The notes under the pieces were generated by a model. That model did not search any database. It saw only the letters and a list, made by a program, of their open reading frames with translations, and was not told the origin of the DNA. Positions 16,888 through 26,938 of a stretch of DNA of 64,000 nucleotides are shown in pieces. Source of the stretch: Rhodocyclaceae bacterium (lineage in GTDB: Bacteria; Pseudomonadota; Gammaproteobacteria; Burkholderiales; Rhodocyclaceae); contig VMSX01000029.1 in assembly GCA_013791905.1 (NCBI GenBank), forward strand, positions 186,001-250,000, read 5' to 3'. Every line of letters begins with the position of its first letter. Positions within the stretch are counted from its first letter, which is position 1. The position numbers were made by a program, and so were the translations under genes.

Positions 16888-19109
16888 TGCGTGGCCTGCT
16901 GCTGTTATTCCTGCTGCTGCCCGGCCTGGCCCTCGCCTATCCGCTGGATGGCCTGAACTACACCGGCATTGCCCGCCTCGAAGGCTACCGCTTGGCGCAA
17001 GAGGGCAAGGCCAGTAGCCGGGTGCAACCACCGGGCGGGCAGTTGGCGCTGCATCAGGTCGACCTGCGGCGCGCCGGCAGCCAGCTTGCACTGCCGGCGC
17101 CCGACGCGGAATTCAGCCGCCAGGTGGCGGACCTGCTGGGCGCGGAGGGCGACCGCTACGCGGTGGCCGTGCTGGACCTCAGCGACCCGGCGCGGCCAAT
17201 CTACGCGGAGCACCGCGCCGCAGTCCGCTTCAATCCGGGCAGCGTCGGCAAAATAGTGGTGGCCACGGCCCTGTTCCAACAGCTTGCCGATCTCTATCCC
17301 GACGACATTGTCGCCCGCGAGCGAATCCTGCGCGAAGCGCAGGTGGTCGCCGACAGCTTCATCGTCTCCGATAGCCACGTCGTCCCCTTCTGGGACGGCA
17401 GTCGCCTTGCTCACCGTCCCCTGCGCCAGGGGGATGCGGCGAGCTTGTGGACTTACCTCGACTGGATGATGTCGGCGAGTTCCAACGCCGCCGCCTCCAT
17501 GGTCATGCGCGAAACCCTGCTGCTGGCCGGTGCGGGCCGCGCTTACCCGCTGGACAAGGCGCAGATCGACGCCTTCTTCCGGACCAACTCGAAGACCGAT
17601 CTCTCGGCACTGCTGGTGCGGGCGCTGCAGGGCGGTATCGAGCGTAACGGCCTCGACCCGCAGGCCTTGCGGCAGGGCGGTTTTTTTACCCACACCGGCA
17701 AGGCCCGCGTGCCGGGCGGCGGCAGTTGGGCCACGCCACGTGAACTGATGCGCTGGCTGCTGGCGCTGGAGGAAGGGCGGATTGTCGATGCCTGGTCCAG
17801 TCGGGAGATCAAGCGCCTGCTGTACATGACCCAGCGCCGCATTCGCTACGCTTCAGCGCCTGCCCTCAACGACGCTGCCGTGTATTTCAAATCCGGTTCC
17901 CTGTTCCGCTGCCAGCCGGAGCCGGGCTTCGTCTGCCGCAAATATCAGGGCAACGTGGAGAACCTGCTGAACTCGGTGGCCATTGTCGAGCACCCGGCGG
18001 GCCAGCACCGGCTGCATTACATGGTGGTGATCAACTCGAACGTGCTGCGGGTGAACTCGGCGGTCGCCCACCAGACCCTGGGCACCCGCCTGCAGCGGCT
18101 ATTGGAAAAACGGCTATTGGAGAAACGCCACCAGGCTGCGCGGAGCGGTGTCGAACACGGCTTCGTCCAGCCTGACGATCAGGCGGCGCAGCCACTCGCC
18201 GCCCTGGGGATCCTCCGCCAGGGCCACGGCGATGTAGCGGCGGCCGTCGCGTTCGACGATGGCGCTGTCGGCATGCCAGTTGCGCCAGCTGCCGGACTTG
18301 CGGAAGATTTTCGAACCCGGACGCTCGGCCTCCAGGCCCTTGACGAATTTGTGGTGAATGCCGGGATCGCCGAGGATGGCCTTCATCTCGCCAGTCAGCT
18401 GGGGGGAAGCGAGCCGCCCGGTTTCCAGCAGGTAGTAGAAACGCGCCACCTGCAGGACCGTCGCCCCGTGCGAGAGGTTGTGCATGGGGTCGCGCAGGGT
18501 GTCGCCGCCTTTGCCGTAGGGCCGGCCCACCCAGAGGCCGCCATTGCGCTCGGGGTCGTACAGGCGGTAGCGGGGCGACTGCAGCAGTCCAGCCAGGTAG
18601 CGCATGCCGACCCGCTCCAGCATCTCGCTGGCGGCGGTGTTGGAAGAAACGCGGATCATCCGGGTGAGGGTGTCGCGAGTGGGCGCGTCGAGCTGCATGT
18701 CGCCAGCCTCGATGCGGGCGAAGGCACCGAGCAGGATGGCGATTTTGGGCAGGCTCGCGGCATAAGCCATGTGATCGGGGTTGAGGGCGGCAAAGCGGGG
18801 GCGGTCGGGCTCGGTGATGTCGACCAGGGCCACCGACAGGCGGCGCTCGCGCACCGCCGCGGCGAGGCCGAGCGATTCCAGCTTGAGTTCAAGTTGGGAT
18901 TGCAGACGATCATCGAAGGAACGTTCAAGCGCCGGGTAGGACTGGCCAGCGTGAATGGATATCGAAATCAGGATCAGGGTAAAGCTGAGGATCAGTCTTC
19001 TGAAGAACAAACTTTCTGGCCTCCCGGCTGGTTGCTGGCGTCTGACGTGACCCCAAAGAAATCCATGGGGAAGAGGCTCGATTACCCTCATTCCCGACAA
19101 GGCAAATAG
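16887..19109 (+). CDS. beta-lactamase-like serine hydrolase with read-through 3' end
   Basis: ATG 16887 shares its A with the dikinase TGA and follows GGGAGGA. Residues 1-17 (MRGLLLLFLLLPGLALA) form a signal peptide. The three active-site motifs of class A beta-lactamase/PBP-fold enzymes are present: SVGK (S-x-x-K) in NPGSVGKIVV, SSN (S-x-N) in MSASSNAAAS, and KSG in FKSGSLF. The enzyme-like part ends near 18125 in a doubled RLLEK. The frame then stays open for about 1 kb, antisense to the convergent hydrolase at 18114-19010, with no domain resemblance. Either a stop was lost or the tail is a sequencing or evolutionary artefact. Substrate is probably peptidoglycan-like or an ester; not known. 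Confidence 0.7.
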   Translation: MRGLLLLFLLLPGLALAYPLDGLNYTGIARLEGYRLAQEGKASSRVQPPGGQLALHQVDLRRAGSQLALPAPDAEFSRQVADLLGAEGDRYAVAVLDLSDPARPIYAEHRAAVRFNPGSVGKIVVATALFQQLADLYPDDIVARERILREAQVVADSFIVSDSHVVPFWDGSRLAHRPLRQGDAASLWTYLDWMMSASSNAAASMVMRETLLLAGAGRAYPLDKAQIDAFFRTNSKTDLSALLVRALQGGIERNGLDPQALRQGGFFTHTGKARVPGGGSWATPRELMRWLLALEEGRIVDAWSSREIKRLLYMTQRRIRYASAPALNDAAVYFKSGSLFRCQPEPGFVCRKYQGNVENLLNSVAIVEHPAGQHRLHYMVVINSNVLRVNSAVAHQTLGTRLQRLLEKRLLEKRHQAARSGVEHGFVQPDDQAAQPLAALGILRQGHGDVAAAVAFDDGAVGMPVAPAAGLAEDFRTRTLGLQALDEFVVNAGIAEDGLHLASQLGGSEPPGFQQVVETRHLQDRRPVREVVHGVAQGVAAFAVGPAHPEAAIALGVVQAVAGRLQQSSQVAHADPLQHLAGGGVGRNADHPGEGVASGRVELHVASLDAGEGTEQDGDFGQARGISHVIGVEGGKAGAVGLGDVDQGHRQAALAHRRGEAERFQLEFKLGLQTIIEGTFKRRVGLASVNGYRNQDQGKAEDQSSEEQTFWPPGWLLASDVTPKKSMGKRLDYPHSRQGK
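18096..18125 (+). repeat. 15-bp tandem duplication at a gene junction
   Basis: CGGCTATTGGAAAAA is followed by CGGCTATTGGAGAAA (one mismatch). It encodes RLLEK twice on the plus strand and contains the TAG stop of the minus-strand hydrolase at 18114-18116. It lies exactly where the plus-strand protein would be expected to end. Confidence 0.85.
18114..19010 (-). CDS. second beta-lactamase-like serine hydrolase
   Basis: The protein has the S-x-x-K motif in AASLPKIAIL, S-x-N in IRVSSNTAAS and KSG in FRKSGSWRNW, so it is a class-A-beta-lactamase-fold serine hydrolase. A TTG start at 19010 is chosen: GGGAGG at 19020-19025 stands 9 nt upstream, and translation then begins with a clean signal peptide (FFRRLILSFTLILISISIHA). 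An ATG at 19091 is the conventional alternative but adds a hydrophilic stretch before the signal. It is convergent with, and wholly overlapped by, the extended frame of the first hydrolase, and divergent from the transporter at 19116. Likely periplasmic. Confidence 0.75.
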   Translation of the reverse strand: MFFRRLILSFTLILISISIHAGQSYPALERSFDDRLQSQLELKLESLGLAAAVRERRLSVALVDITEPDRPRFAALNPDHMAYAASLPKIAILLGAFARIEAGDMQLDAPTRDTLTRMIRVSSNTAASEMLERVGMRYLAGLLQSPRYRLYDPERNGGLWVGRPYGKGGDTLRDPMHNLSHGATVLQVARFYYLLETGRLASPQLTGEMKAILGDPGIHHKFVKGLEAERPGSKIFRKSGSWRNWHADSAIVERDGRRYIAVALAEDPQGGEWLRRLIVRLDEAVFDTAPRSLVAFLQ

Positions 19110-19115
19110 CCGACT

Positions 19116-20405
19116 ATGACCGACGATCTGCAAAAAAGTTCCCCAAAATTTGGCCAGGCTCATGGGGCATTCTTGAGGTCGCTGGTGTTCCTGCTGGATT
19201 TCTTCCTCATCATTACCGCCCTTTACCAGCTGAAACCGGCCAGCCGTTCGTTGCTTATCGAGGCCCACGGTGCCGAGTCACTCCCGTATGTCTGGATCGG
19301 CTCCGCAGTCGCCTTGTTGATCGCCATCGCAGTGTACCGGAAGATCCTCGAGCGGTTTGGCCGGGTGCGCGTCGTCCTGCTGAGTTGCCTGTTTTTTGTC
19401 GGCGTCCTGGTTGCCTTCAGGATACTGTCCGCCACGCATGCATCCTGGGTGGCGGTGCCCTTCTATATCTTCGTGGACATTTTCGGTGTCGTGCTGGTTG
19501 AGCAGTTCTGGAGCCTCGCCGACAGCAGCTACCGTACGGAAGATGGCCGGCGCTGGTACGGCCTGGTCGGCACCGGCGGGCTGGTGGGCGGGGTCTTCGG
19601 CAGCCTCGTGGCGACGCTGCTGCTCAGCTATACCCCCTTGCAGACTCCCGACCTCATGCTGGTGGCCGCCGCTTTCGTCGGCCTCATCTTCGTCCTCACC
19701 TGGGCCATGGACCGCTGGGGATGGCTGAGCCGGACGGGGGAAGACGCATCACCTGCAATCCTTGTAGCGAAGGCGGGCGGCTGGCGGCTGATCGCCGGCA
19801 ACCGCTATCTGGTGCTGATCGCTTTCGCCCTGCTCCTGGCCCAGGCCATCTCTCCCCTGGTGGAATACCAGTTCCTGCGCATCATCGAGGTAGCCTATCC
19901 GGAGCGGGAGGCACGCACCGTCGCGCTCTCACTCTTCTTCAGCGTCATGGGCGGCGTCTCGATCGCCGTGAACCTGGTGCTCACTCCCCTGATCCTCGGC
20001 TACCTGGGCGTGCTCGCCGGGTTGCTGGTGCAACCCGTGGTGCTGGCCCTGGCCACTGGCGGCTTCATGTTCCAGCCGGCCTTCATCACGGCAGCCATCA
20101 TGAAGATCAGCGACCGCGGCCTGTCCTATTCCATCAACCGCGCCGCCAAGGAACTGCTCTACATCCCGGTCGAACCCCAGCTCATGTACCAGGCCAAGGC
20201 CTGGATCGACATGTTCGGTTACCGCCTGTTCAAGGCCCTGGGCTCCCTGATCATCATTGCCCTCACCCACTGGTCCCTGGTCGGTGAAGGGGTGGCCGAC
20301 CTCGGTTGGGTGACCCTGTTGGGTTGCGTCGTCTGGGCCTGGGTTCTGGTGACACTGCATCGGCAGTATCTGGTTCTTGTGAATCCGAAAGACCGCACAG
20401 GATAG
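19116..20405 (+). CDS. Npt1/Npt2-type nucleotide transporter-like MFS protein
   Basis: The 429-residue protein has about twelve membrane helices. ALYQLKPASRSLLIEAHG near the N terminus and SDRGLSYSINRAAKELLYIP plus YQAKAWIDMFGYRLFKALGS in the C-terminal half resemble the ATP/ADP translocase-like Npt family found in free-living bacteria, a relative of the chlamydial and rickettsial nucleotide carriers. Energy-parasitism is not implied; the substrate in free-living hosts is unknown. It is the last gene of the dikinase/serine-hydrolase cluster, and the inverted long repeat starts 6 bp behind its stop. Confidence 0.75.
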   Translation: MTDDLQKSSPKFGQAHGAFLRSLVFLLDFFLIITALYQLKPASRSLLIEAHGAESLPYVWIGSAVALLIAIAVYRKILERFGRVRVVLLSCLFFVGVLVAFRILSATHASWVAVPFYIFVDIFGVVLVEQFWSLADSSYRTEDGRRWYGLVGTGGLVGGVFGSLVATLLLSYTPLQTPDLMLVAAAFVGLIFVLTWAMDRWGWLSRTGEDASPAILVAKAGGWRLIAGNRYLVLIAFALLLAQAISPLVEYQFLRIIEVAYPEREARTVALSLFFSVMGGVSIAVNLVLTPLILGYLGVLAGLLVQPVVLALATGGFMFQPAFITAAIMKISDRGLSYSINRAAKELLYIPVEPQLMYQAKAWIDMFGYRLFKALGSLIIIALTHWSLVGEGVADLGWVTLLGCVVWAWVLVTLHRQYLVLVNPKDRTG

Positions 20406-20410
20406 TAAAC

Positions 20411-20477
20411 CGCCGTACCCCATGCGGGGCATTTCATACCCGCTGCGGGGCACTTCGTCCCGCCAGCGCCGACTTTT
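20411..20477 (-). repeat. long form of the dispersed repeat, right copy
   Basis: Read on the minus strand, this is the AAAAGTCGGCGCTGGCGGGACG left arm joined to the 54-bp unit also found at 13593-13646. The short copies elsewhere look like this element with its middle removed: left arm plus terminal GTACGGCG or GACGGCG. Confidence 0.85.
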
Positions 20478-20673
20478 GGCCGAATCGGGCAATGCCGGTT
20501 TTCAGCCAGATGACGTCAGCTTGCCGCATAGCAGACACTTTTCCCAGGTTATGCGCCACAAATGTTTTTCACAGGCGTCCGGCATATTGGAGTTGTTATT
20601 CTGACAGCGACAATTTCAAGTGATTGAAACCCATGCGATATGGCACCGACGATTTGCGCGTATCATTTTGCCC

Positions 20674-20913
20674 ATGAGTCCAACCATTTTTCGTGAAGGT
20701 GGCTTCCGGTTCTACTTCTTCTCACGTGAGGAGCCGAGAATGCACGTGCATGTTCAGGGCCAAAACGGCGAAGCCAAGTTATGGCTTGAACCGACGGTTG
20801 AGGTGGCCCAACACACCGGCCTTTCTCGGCGGGAGATCAGCGAAGCCCTTCGCCTCGTTCAGGAGCATGAAAATGACATTCGCAGCGCTTGGAACAAGCA
20901 TTTCTCCCGTTGA
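20674..20913 (+). CDS. DUF4160 protein
   Basis: The 79-residue product starts MSPTIFREGGFRFYFFSREE and contains EPRMHVHVQGQNGEAKLWLEP and LSRREISEALRLV, the blocks of DUF4160. No catalytic residues are obvious; a HxH near the middle is conserved in the family. It overlaps the following DUF2442 gene by 41 bp, a pairing seen widely, but the function of the pair is unknown. The pair is less GC-rich than its surroundings, hinting at transfer. Confidence 0.8.
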   Translation: MSPTIFREGGFRFYFFSREEPRMHVHVQGQNGEAKLWLEPTVEVAQHTGLSRREISEALRLVQEHENDIRSAWNKHFSR

Positions 20914-21142
20914 AGTAACTAACATCTCTCAGCACGGCTTCTGGGTGTTGCTGAATGATGAAGAGCTCTTCTTGGCGTTCTCGGAGTTCCCGTGGTTTCG
21001 TGACGTAGCGGTCGGCAAGATCCTACATGTCGAGCTCCCCTCTCCCAATCACCTTTACTGGCCAGAGCTAGACGTTGATCTGGCTGTTGAGTCCATTCGG
21101 CATCCAGAGCTCTTCCCGCTTGTCAGCCAAGTCGGTACCTAA
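20873..21142 (+). CDS. DUF2442 protein
   Basis: The 89-residue protein contains ISQHGFWVLLNDEELFLAFSEFPWF and a later HLYWPELDVDLAVESIRHPE, typical for DUF2442 with its Trp/Phe-rich beta strands. ATG 20873 is chosen because AGGAG at 20861-20865 gives a 7-nt spacer; ATG 20867 is too close. The overlap with DUF4160 implies coupled translation. It could be one half of a small two-gene module of toxin/antitoxin style, but that is not established. Confidence 0.75.
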   Translation: MTFAALGTSISPVEVTNISQHGFWVLLNDEELFLAFSEFPWFRDVAVGKILHVELPSPNHLYWPELDVDLAVESIRHPELFPLVSQVGT

Positions 21143-21153
21143 GCCGGCGTTAG

Positions 21154-21185
21154 AGGCGCTTGCGCGAAAAGCTGCGCAGGCGCCT
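21154..21185. terminator. stem-loop between convergent genes
   Basis: AGGCGC-T-TGCGC, loop GAAAAGCT, then GCGCA-G-GCGCCT form an 11-bp stem with one internal mismatch, 12 bp behind the DUF2442 stop and facing the acyl carrier protein gene. Only TTT follows on the plus strand. Confidence 0.5.
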
Positions 21186-21295
21186 TTGACCTGAGGTAGA
21201 CCGGCTTTCCCAGACGGTTTAGTCAGGACACACCATCCGTGTCTCGAAATTGCCAGAACAAAAATCGTCGCTGTCGGTTCGCACCGTAGCGGCTT

Positions 21296-21541
21296 TCAAT
21301 CGACCTTGGCCTGCAAGTAGGCGACGACATCGTCCAAGGTGACCAGCTTTCGGTAGTCGGCCTCGGGAATCTCGACCTTGAGCCGCTTGTTGAGGCCGAG
21401 CAGGAAGTTGAGCCAGTCCATGGAATCGAGATCCACCTGATTGCGCAGCGGGCGGTCGCCGCTGAGCGCATCGACTTCGACCTCAGGTGCTATGGATTTC
21501 AGCGTGGCCAGTACTACGGCGCGGATGTCGGTTTGGGTCAT
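21296..21541 (-). CDS. acyl carrier protein-like protein
   Basis: The 81-residue protein begins [20 protein letters not shown] and has the phosphopantetheine site in DLDSMDWLNFLLGL, with the serine of DSM as attachment point. Its start overlaps the E2 stop by 4 bp, so it is the last gene of the acyl-CoA synthetase/E1/E2 operon and translationally coupled to it. A dedicated carrier protein in a 2-oxoacid dehydrogenase operon is unusual and suggests an acyl chain is handed to or from the complex. Confidence 0.8.
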   Translation of the reverse strand: MTQTDIRAVVLATLKSIAPEVEVDALSGDRPLRNQVDLDSMDWLNFLLGLNKRLKVEIPEADYRKLVTLDDVVAYLQAKVD

Positions 21542-22830
21542 GACGCTTCCTTGTCGAGTTCTTCGGGATGTTGCAGCAGTTCGGCGAGCTCGCGCAGGAA
21601 CAACGCGCCGCGATGGCCGTCGGAGACGCGGTGGTCGGCGGCGAGGCTGGCCGTAACGACCGGCAGTACCTTTATTCCGCCATCCTCGGCCCAGGGTCGC
21701 TCGACGATGCGGCCGAAGCCGACCAGCGCGACCTGCGGCGGATAGATCACGCCGAACACCGCCTGCGTGCCCTGGTCGCCGAGGTTGGTCACGGTGATCG
21801 TGCCATCGGTGAGTTCGGAACTGTGCAGCGAGCCGGCGCGCGCACGCTGCACCAGGTCGGTGAGTTCCTGCATCAGTGTCGTCAGCGGCTTGGTGCCGGC
21901 ATCGAGCAGCGCCGGCGCGATCAGGCCACCCTGCCGCAGCGAGATCGCCACGCCGAGATTGCTGCGCTCTGCCGTCACGAAGGCGCCGTCGTGACACCAG
22001 CCGTTGAGTTCGGGATAGCCCCGCAGCGCCACCGCCACGGCCTTGAGCAGCAGCACGGCCGGCAACAGCCGCTCGGCCATGGCGCGTTGGCTGTTTTCGG
22101 CTTGCAACCAGGCCAGGGCGCGTGCCAGCGGAATGTCCTCGGACACGTAATAGTGCGGGATCTCGCGCTTCGAGCGCGCCATCGCGGTGGCGATGGCCTG
22201 GCGCATCGCGGCGATGCGTGTCGCGCCTTTTTCGGCCGAGGGCAGCTCTGCGGTGACGGCAGCCGGCGGGCGGGGTGCGGCCGGTGCGCCTTGCGCTGCG
22301 GCGGTTTCGACGTCTGCCAGTATCACCGCGCCATGCGGGCCGGTGCCGGTCAGGCTGTCAATGTCCACGCCATTTTCGGCGGCGTGCTTGCGTGCCGCCG
22401 GGGAAATCAGGCGGCGCTGCGCCGGGGCAGCCGGTGCTGCTTGCGGCGCTGTCTGTGGCTCTGTCTGCGGCAGTTTGGCTGGTGCTGCCGCCGTCCCACC
22501 AGGGCCGACTTTTGCGGCCGCCGTCCCACCATCGCCGACTTTTGCTGCCACCGCCTTGCCGGCTGCTTCACCGGCTTTTTCCCCGGCTTTTTCACCAGCG
22601 GCGCGCAGCGTCGCCATCACCGTGCCGACCGGCATCTTCTGGCCGACCTCGGCCAGCAGTTCGCCGATCGTGCCGTCCTGCCAGCATTCGACATCGACCG
22701 CCGCTTTCGCGGTATCGACGACGGCGATCACCTGGCCTTTTTTCACGGCGTCGCCTGGCTTCACCCGCCATTCGAGCAGCGTGCCTTCGTCCATGTCGGC
22801 GCCCAGCGCGGGGAGTTTGAATTCGATCAT
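21538..22830 (-). CDS. 2-oxoacid dehydrogenase E2 (dihydrolipoyl acyltransferase)
   Basis: The 430-residue protein has one lipoyl domain (residues 1-78, lysine in [12 protein letters not shown]), a long Ala/Lys/Pro-rich linker, a peripheral subunit-binding domain (about 145-182, [16 protein letters not shown] and GTGPHGAV) and a catalytic acyltransferase domain (about 200-425) with the ADHRVSDG active-site motif. It moves acyl groups from E1 to CoA. The linker contains two adjacent copies of the dispersed repeat (residues ~96-114) that read KVGDGGTAA and KVGPGGTAA. Overlaps E1 beta and ACP genes by 4 bp each. No E3 gene is beside it. Confidence 0.9.
   Translation of the reverse strand: MIEFKLPALGADMDEGTLLEWRVKPGDAVKKGQVIAVVDTAKAAVDVECWQDGTIGELLAEVGQKMPVGTVMATLRAAGEKAGEKAGEAAGKAVAAKVGDGGTAAAKVGPGGTAAAPAKLPQTEPQTAPQAAPAAPAQRRLISPAARKHAAENGVDIDSLTGTGPHGAVILADVETAAAQGAPAAPRPPAAVTAELPSAEKGATRIAAMRQAIATAMARSKREIPHYYVSEDIPLARALAWLQAENSQRAMAERLLPAVLLLKAVAVALRGYPELNGWCHDGAFVTAERSNLGVAISLRQGGLIAPALLDAGTKPLTTLMQELTDLVQRARAGSLHSSELTDGTITVTNLGDQGTQAVFGVIYPPQVALVGFGRIVERPWAEDGGIKVLPVVTASLAADHRVSDGHRGALFLRELAELLQHPEELDKEAS
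22489..22513 (-). repeat. dispersed repeat, diverged copy in E2 linker (a)
   Basis: Matches the core with GTGGGAC for GCGGGAC and one further change; read in frame as [10 protein letters not shown] in the E2 linker. Confidence 0.7.
22519..22543 (-). repeat. dispersed repeat, diverged copy in E2 linker (b)
   Basis: Starts exactly 30 bp after copy (a), so both are in the same frame, which reads [10 protein letters not shown]. The pair looks like a tandem amplification of one insertion. Confidence 0.7.
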
Positions 22831-23801
22831 GCGAACAGTCCTTTCACCGCCGCGACGATCTTCTCCGGCTGTGGCAGTGCGGCGTCTTCGAGGTGCTTGG
22901 CGTAGGGAATCGGCACTTCTTCCGAACAGACGCGCACAACCGGTGCATCGAGTTCCCAGAAAGCGTTTTCGAAGATGCGTGCCATCACTTCGGCGGCGAG
23001 GCTGCCGCTGCGCCAGCCTTCATCGACCACCACCACGCGGTGGCACTTGGCGACCGCGGCGGCGATGGTCGCCGTGTCGAGCGGCCGCAGCACGCGCAGG
23101 TCGATCACTTCCGCCTCGACGCCGTCGGCCGCCAAGATTTCTGCAGCTGCCAGCGTCTTGGGCAGCGAGCCGCCGTAAGTGATGATGGCGACATCCTTGC
23201 CTGCGCGCCGCACCTTGGCGGAAGCGATGCCCACCGTCCAGTCGTCGGGCAGTTCGCCTTCCATGTTGAACAGGCCGGCGTGCTCGAAGATCACCACCGG
23301 GTCTGGGTCGGCGAGTGCCGGGGCGAGCATGCCGCGTGCATCCTCGATGGTGGCTGGCGCCAGCACCTTGATGCCGGGAATGTGCGCATACCAGCCTTCG
23401 AGGCTGTGCGAGTGCTGCGCCGCGAGCTGGCGGCCGGCGCCGGTCGCCATGCGGATCACCAGCGGCACCGAGAACTGCCCGCCGGACATGTGGCGATAGA
23501 GCGCCGCGCTGTTCACGATCTGGTCGAGCGCGAGCAGGCTGAAATTGACCGTCATCACTTCGACGATGGGCCGCAGGCCGCCTAGCGCCGCACCAATGCC
23601 GGCGCCGACGAAGCCGAGTTCGGAAAGCGGCGTGTCGCGGATGCGTTCGGGTCCGAACTCGTCGAGGAAACCTTTCGAGAAGGCGTAGGTGCCGCCGTAG
23701 CGGCCGACGTCCTCGCCCATCAGGAAGACGCGCGGATCGTTGGTCAGCGCCTCGTGCATCGCCGCGCGCATCGCTTCGCGGTAGCTGATTTTCCTGCTCA
23801 T
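22827..23801 (-). CDS. 2-oxoacid dehydrogenase E1 component, beta subunit
   Basis: The 324-residue subunit of a pyruvate- or acetoin-type dehydrogenase shows [26 protein letters not shown] at the N terminus, [23 protein letters not shown], and the C-terminal [13 protein letters not shown] and [11 protein letters not shown] blocks. It completes the heterotetrameric E1 with the alpha subunit encoded just upstream, the genes overlapping by 4 bp. Whether the substrate is pyruvate, acetoin or a branched oxoacid is not decided by sequence. Confidence 0.9.
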   Translation of the reverse strand: MSRKISYREAMRAAMHEALTNDPRVFLMGEDVGRYGGTYAFSKGFLDEFGPERIRDTPLSELGFVGAGIGAALGGLRPIVEVMTVNFSLLALDQIVNSAALYRHMSGGQFSVPLVIRMATGAGRQLAAQHSHSLEGWYAHIPGIKVLAPATIEDARGMLAPALADPDPVVIFEHAGLFNMEGELPDDWTVGIASAKVRRAGKDVAIITYGGSLPKTLAAAEILAADGVEAEVIDLRVLRPLDTATIAAAVAKCHRVVVVDEGWRSGSLAAEVMARIFENAFWELDAPVVRVCSEEVPIPYAKHLEDAALPQPEKIVAAVKGLFA

Positions 23802-24958
23802 CGCCGCCCCCTTGCCGAAGTCGGTTTTGACGAGCGTCTGCCGCTGCGCGGCGCCGGGCTTTTGGCGCGCCCTGCCTTAGTGCTCGCCTGCGGCGCGGCG
23901 GTCACCGTACCTTCTGGCGTATGCACGTCCTTCAGCAAGTCCTCGACAGGTTCCCAACTGCCGGCTTCGGCGAAGGCGACCGCCTCGGCCACCTCGGCCT
24001 GCACGCGTTTGTCGAGTTCGAGGAATTCCTTTTCGGTCAGCTTGGCTTTGCCACCCTTGGCGTCCTTGGCTTTCAGCCGTGCGGTAAAGGTGTGCAGCGG
24101 TCCGCATTTCTGCCAGGCCGCCACCTCGGCCTTGTCGCGATACAGCTCGGCATCGAACATCGAATGGGCGCGGAAGCGGTAGGTGCGAAATTCGACGAAC
24201 ACCGGCCCGGCGCTTTTGCGCACTTTCGCCACGGCCTTTTGCATCGTGGCATGCACATCGACGATGTCCATGCCGTCCACGGCGAAGGTCGGCATGCCGT
24301 AGGACGCCGCCTTGACGCACAGGTCGGTCTGCGCCTCGGCGCGCTCGATGGCCGTGCCCATGCCGTAAAGATTGTTCTCGCAGCAGAACAGCACCGGCAA
24401 TTTCCACAGCGCGGCGAGATTGAGCGACTCGTGAAAGGCGCCTTCGGCCACCGCGCCATCGCCGAAGAAGCAGGCGGTGAGGCGCGTTTCGCCTTGCAGC
24501 TTGGCGGCGAGCGCCAGGCCGGTCGCCAGCGGCAGGCCGCCACCGACAATCGCGTTGCCGCCATACAGCCGGGTCGCCGCGTCGAACAAATGCATCGAGC
24601 CGCCGTGGCCGCGCGCGCAGCCTTCCTGCTTGCCGTACATCTCGGCCATGATCGCCTGCATCGGCATGCCGCGCACCAGCGCGTGGCCGTGCTCGCGATA
24701 GGTGGCGACGACGTTGTCCTCCGGCGCCAGCGCATGCAGCGCGCCGACCGCCACCGCCTCCTCGCCGATGTAAAGGTGCAGGAAGCCGCGGATCTTGCCC
24801 TCGCCGTAGAGTTCGGCCGCCTTCTCTTCCAGGCGGCGAATGCGCAGCATGTCGAGCAGCAGTTGCAGCGCAAAGTCCTTGTCCCACGGCACCGGTCCGG
24901 CCGGCGGGGGCGGGGGGCGATGTTCGATCTTCTGGTTGACGGGCGTTTTCCTGGTCAT
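23798..24958 (-). CDS. 2-oxoacid dehydrogenase E1 component, alpha subunit
   Basis: The 386-residue TPP-binding subunit has [21 protein letters not shown], the GGSMHLFD motif, [15 protein letters not shown] with ENNLYGMGT, and [14 protein letters not shown]. The family usually ends near residue 340; here about 40 further residues form a Lys/Arg/Ser/Pro-rich tail ([21 protein letters not shown] region), which is odd and might aid assembly or bind another partner. Its start is 1 bp from the stop of the acyl-CoA synthetase gene. Part of the synthetase/E1/E2/ACP operon. Confidence 0.9.
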   Translation of the reverse strand: MTRKTPVNQKIEHRPPPPPAGPVPWDKDFALQLLLDMLRIRRLEEKAAELYGEGKIRGFLHLYIGEEAVAVGALHALAPEDNVVATYREHGHALVRGMPMQAIMAEMYGKQEGCARGHGGSMHLFDAATRLYGGNAIVGGGLPLATGLALAAKLQGETRLTACFFGDGAVAEGAFHESLNLAALWKLPVLFCCENNLYGMGTAIERAEAQTDLCVKAASYGMPTFAVDGMDIVDVHATMQKAVAKVRKSAGPVFVEFRTYRFRAHSMFDAELYRDKAEVAAWQKCGPLHTFTARLKAKDAKGGKAKLTEKEFLELDKRVQAEVAEAVAFAEAGSWEPVEDLLKDVHTPEGTVTAAPQASTKAGRAKSPAPRSGRRSSKPTSARGRR

Positions 24959-24959
24959 A

Positions 24960-26735
<1,776 letters not shown>

Positions 26736-26938
26736 GCTGCGCACCCCCTTGAGCCAACTATAGATTCGCGCACGGCTATTGGTAAGGTTGCATTGACGAA
26801 TCCATGGGAAGCAACTGGTGGCATGGGTAGTTAAAGCTTGCCTTTGCCGATGCCGAAGTGTCGAAATAATTTACATGCCGTGCGAGAAATAAATCCCGTA
26901 AAAATGCAACTCATTGAAAACATGAAAATCCCTAACGC

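Noticed and set aside
21143-21190. attC-like site after DUF2442 (GGCGTTAGAGGCG)
   Set aside because: Only one core-like end is present, directly after the stop; no matching RYYYAAC partner or integrase in the window. The stem-loop there is better seen as a terminator.
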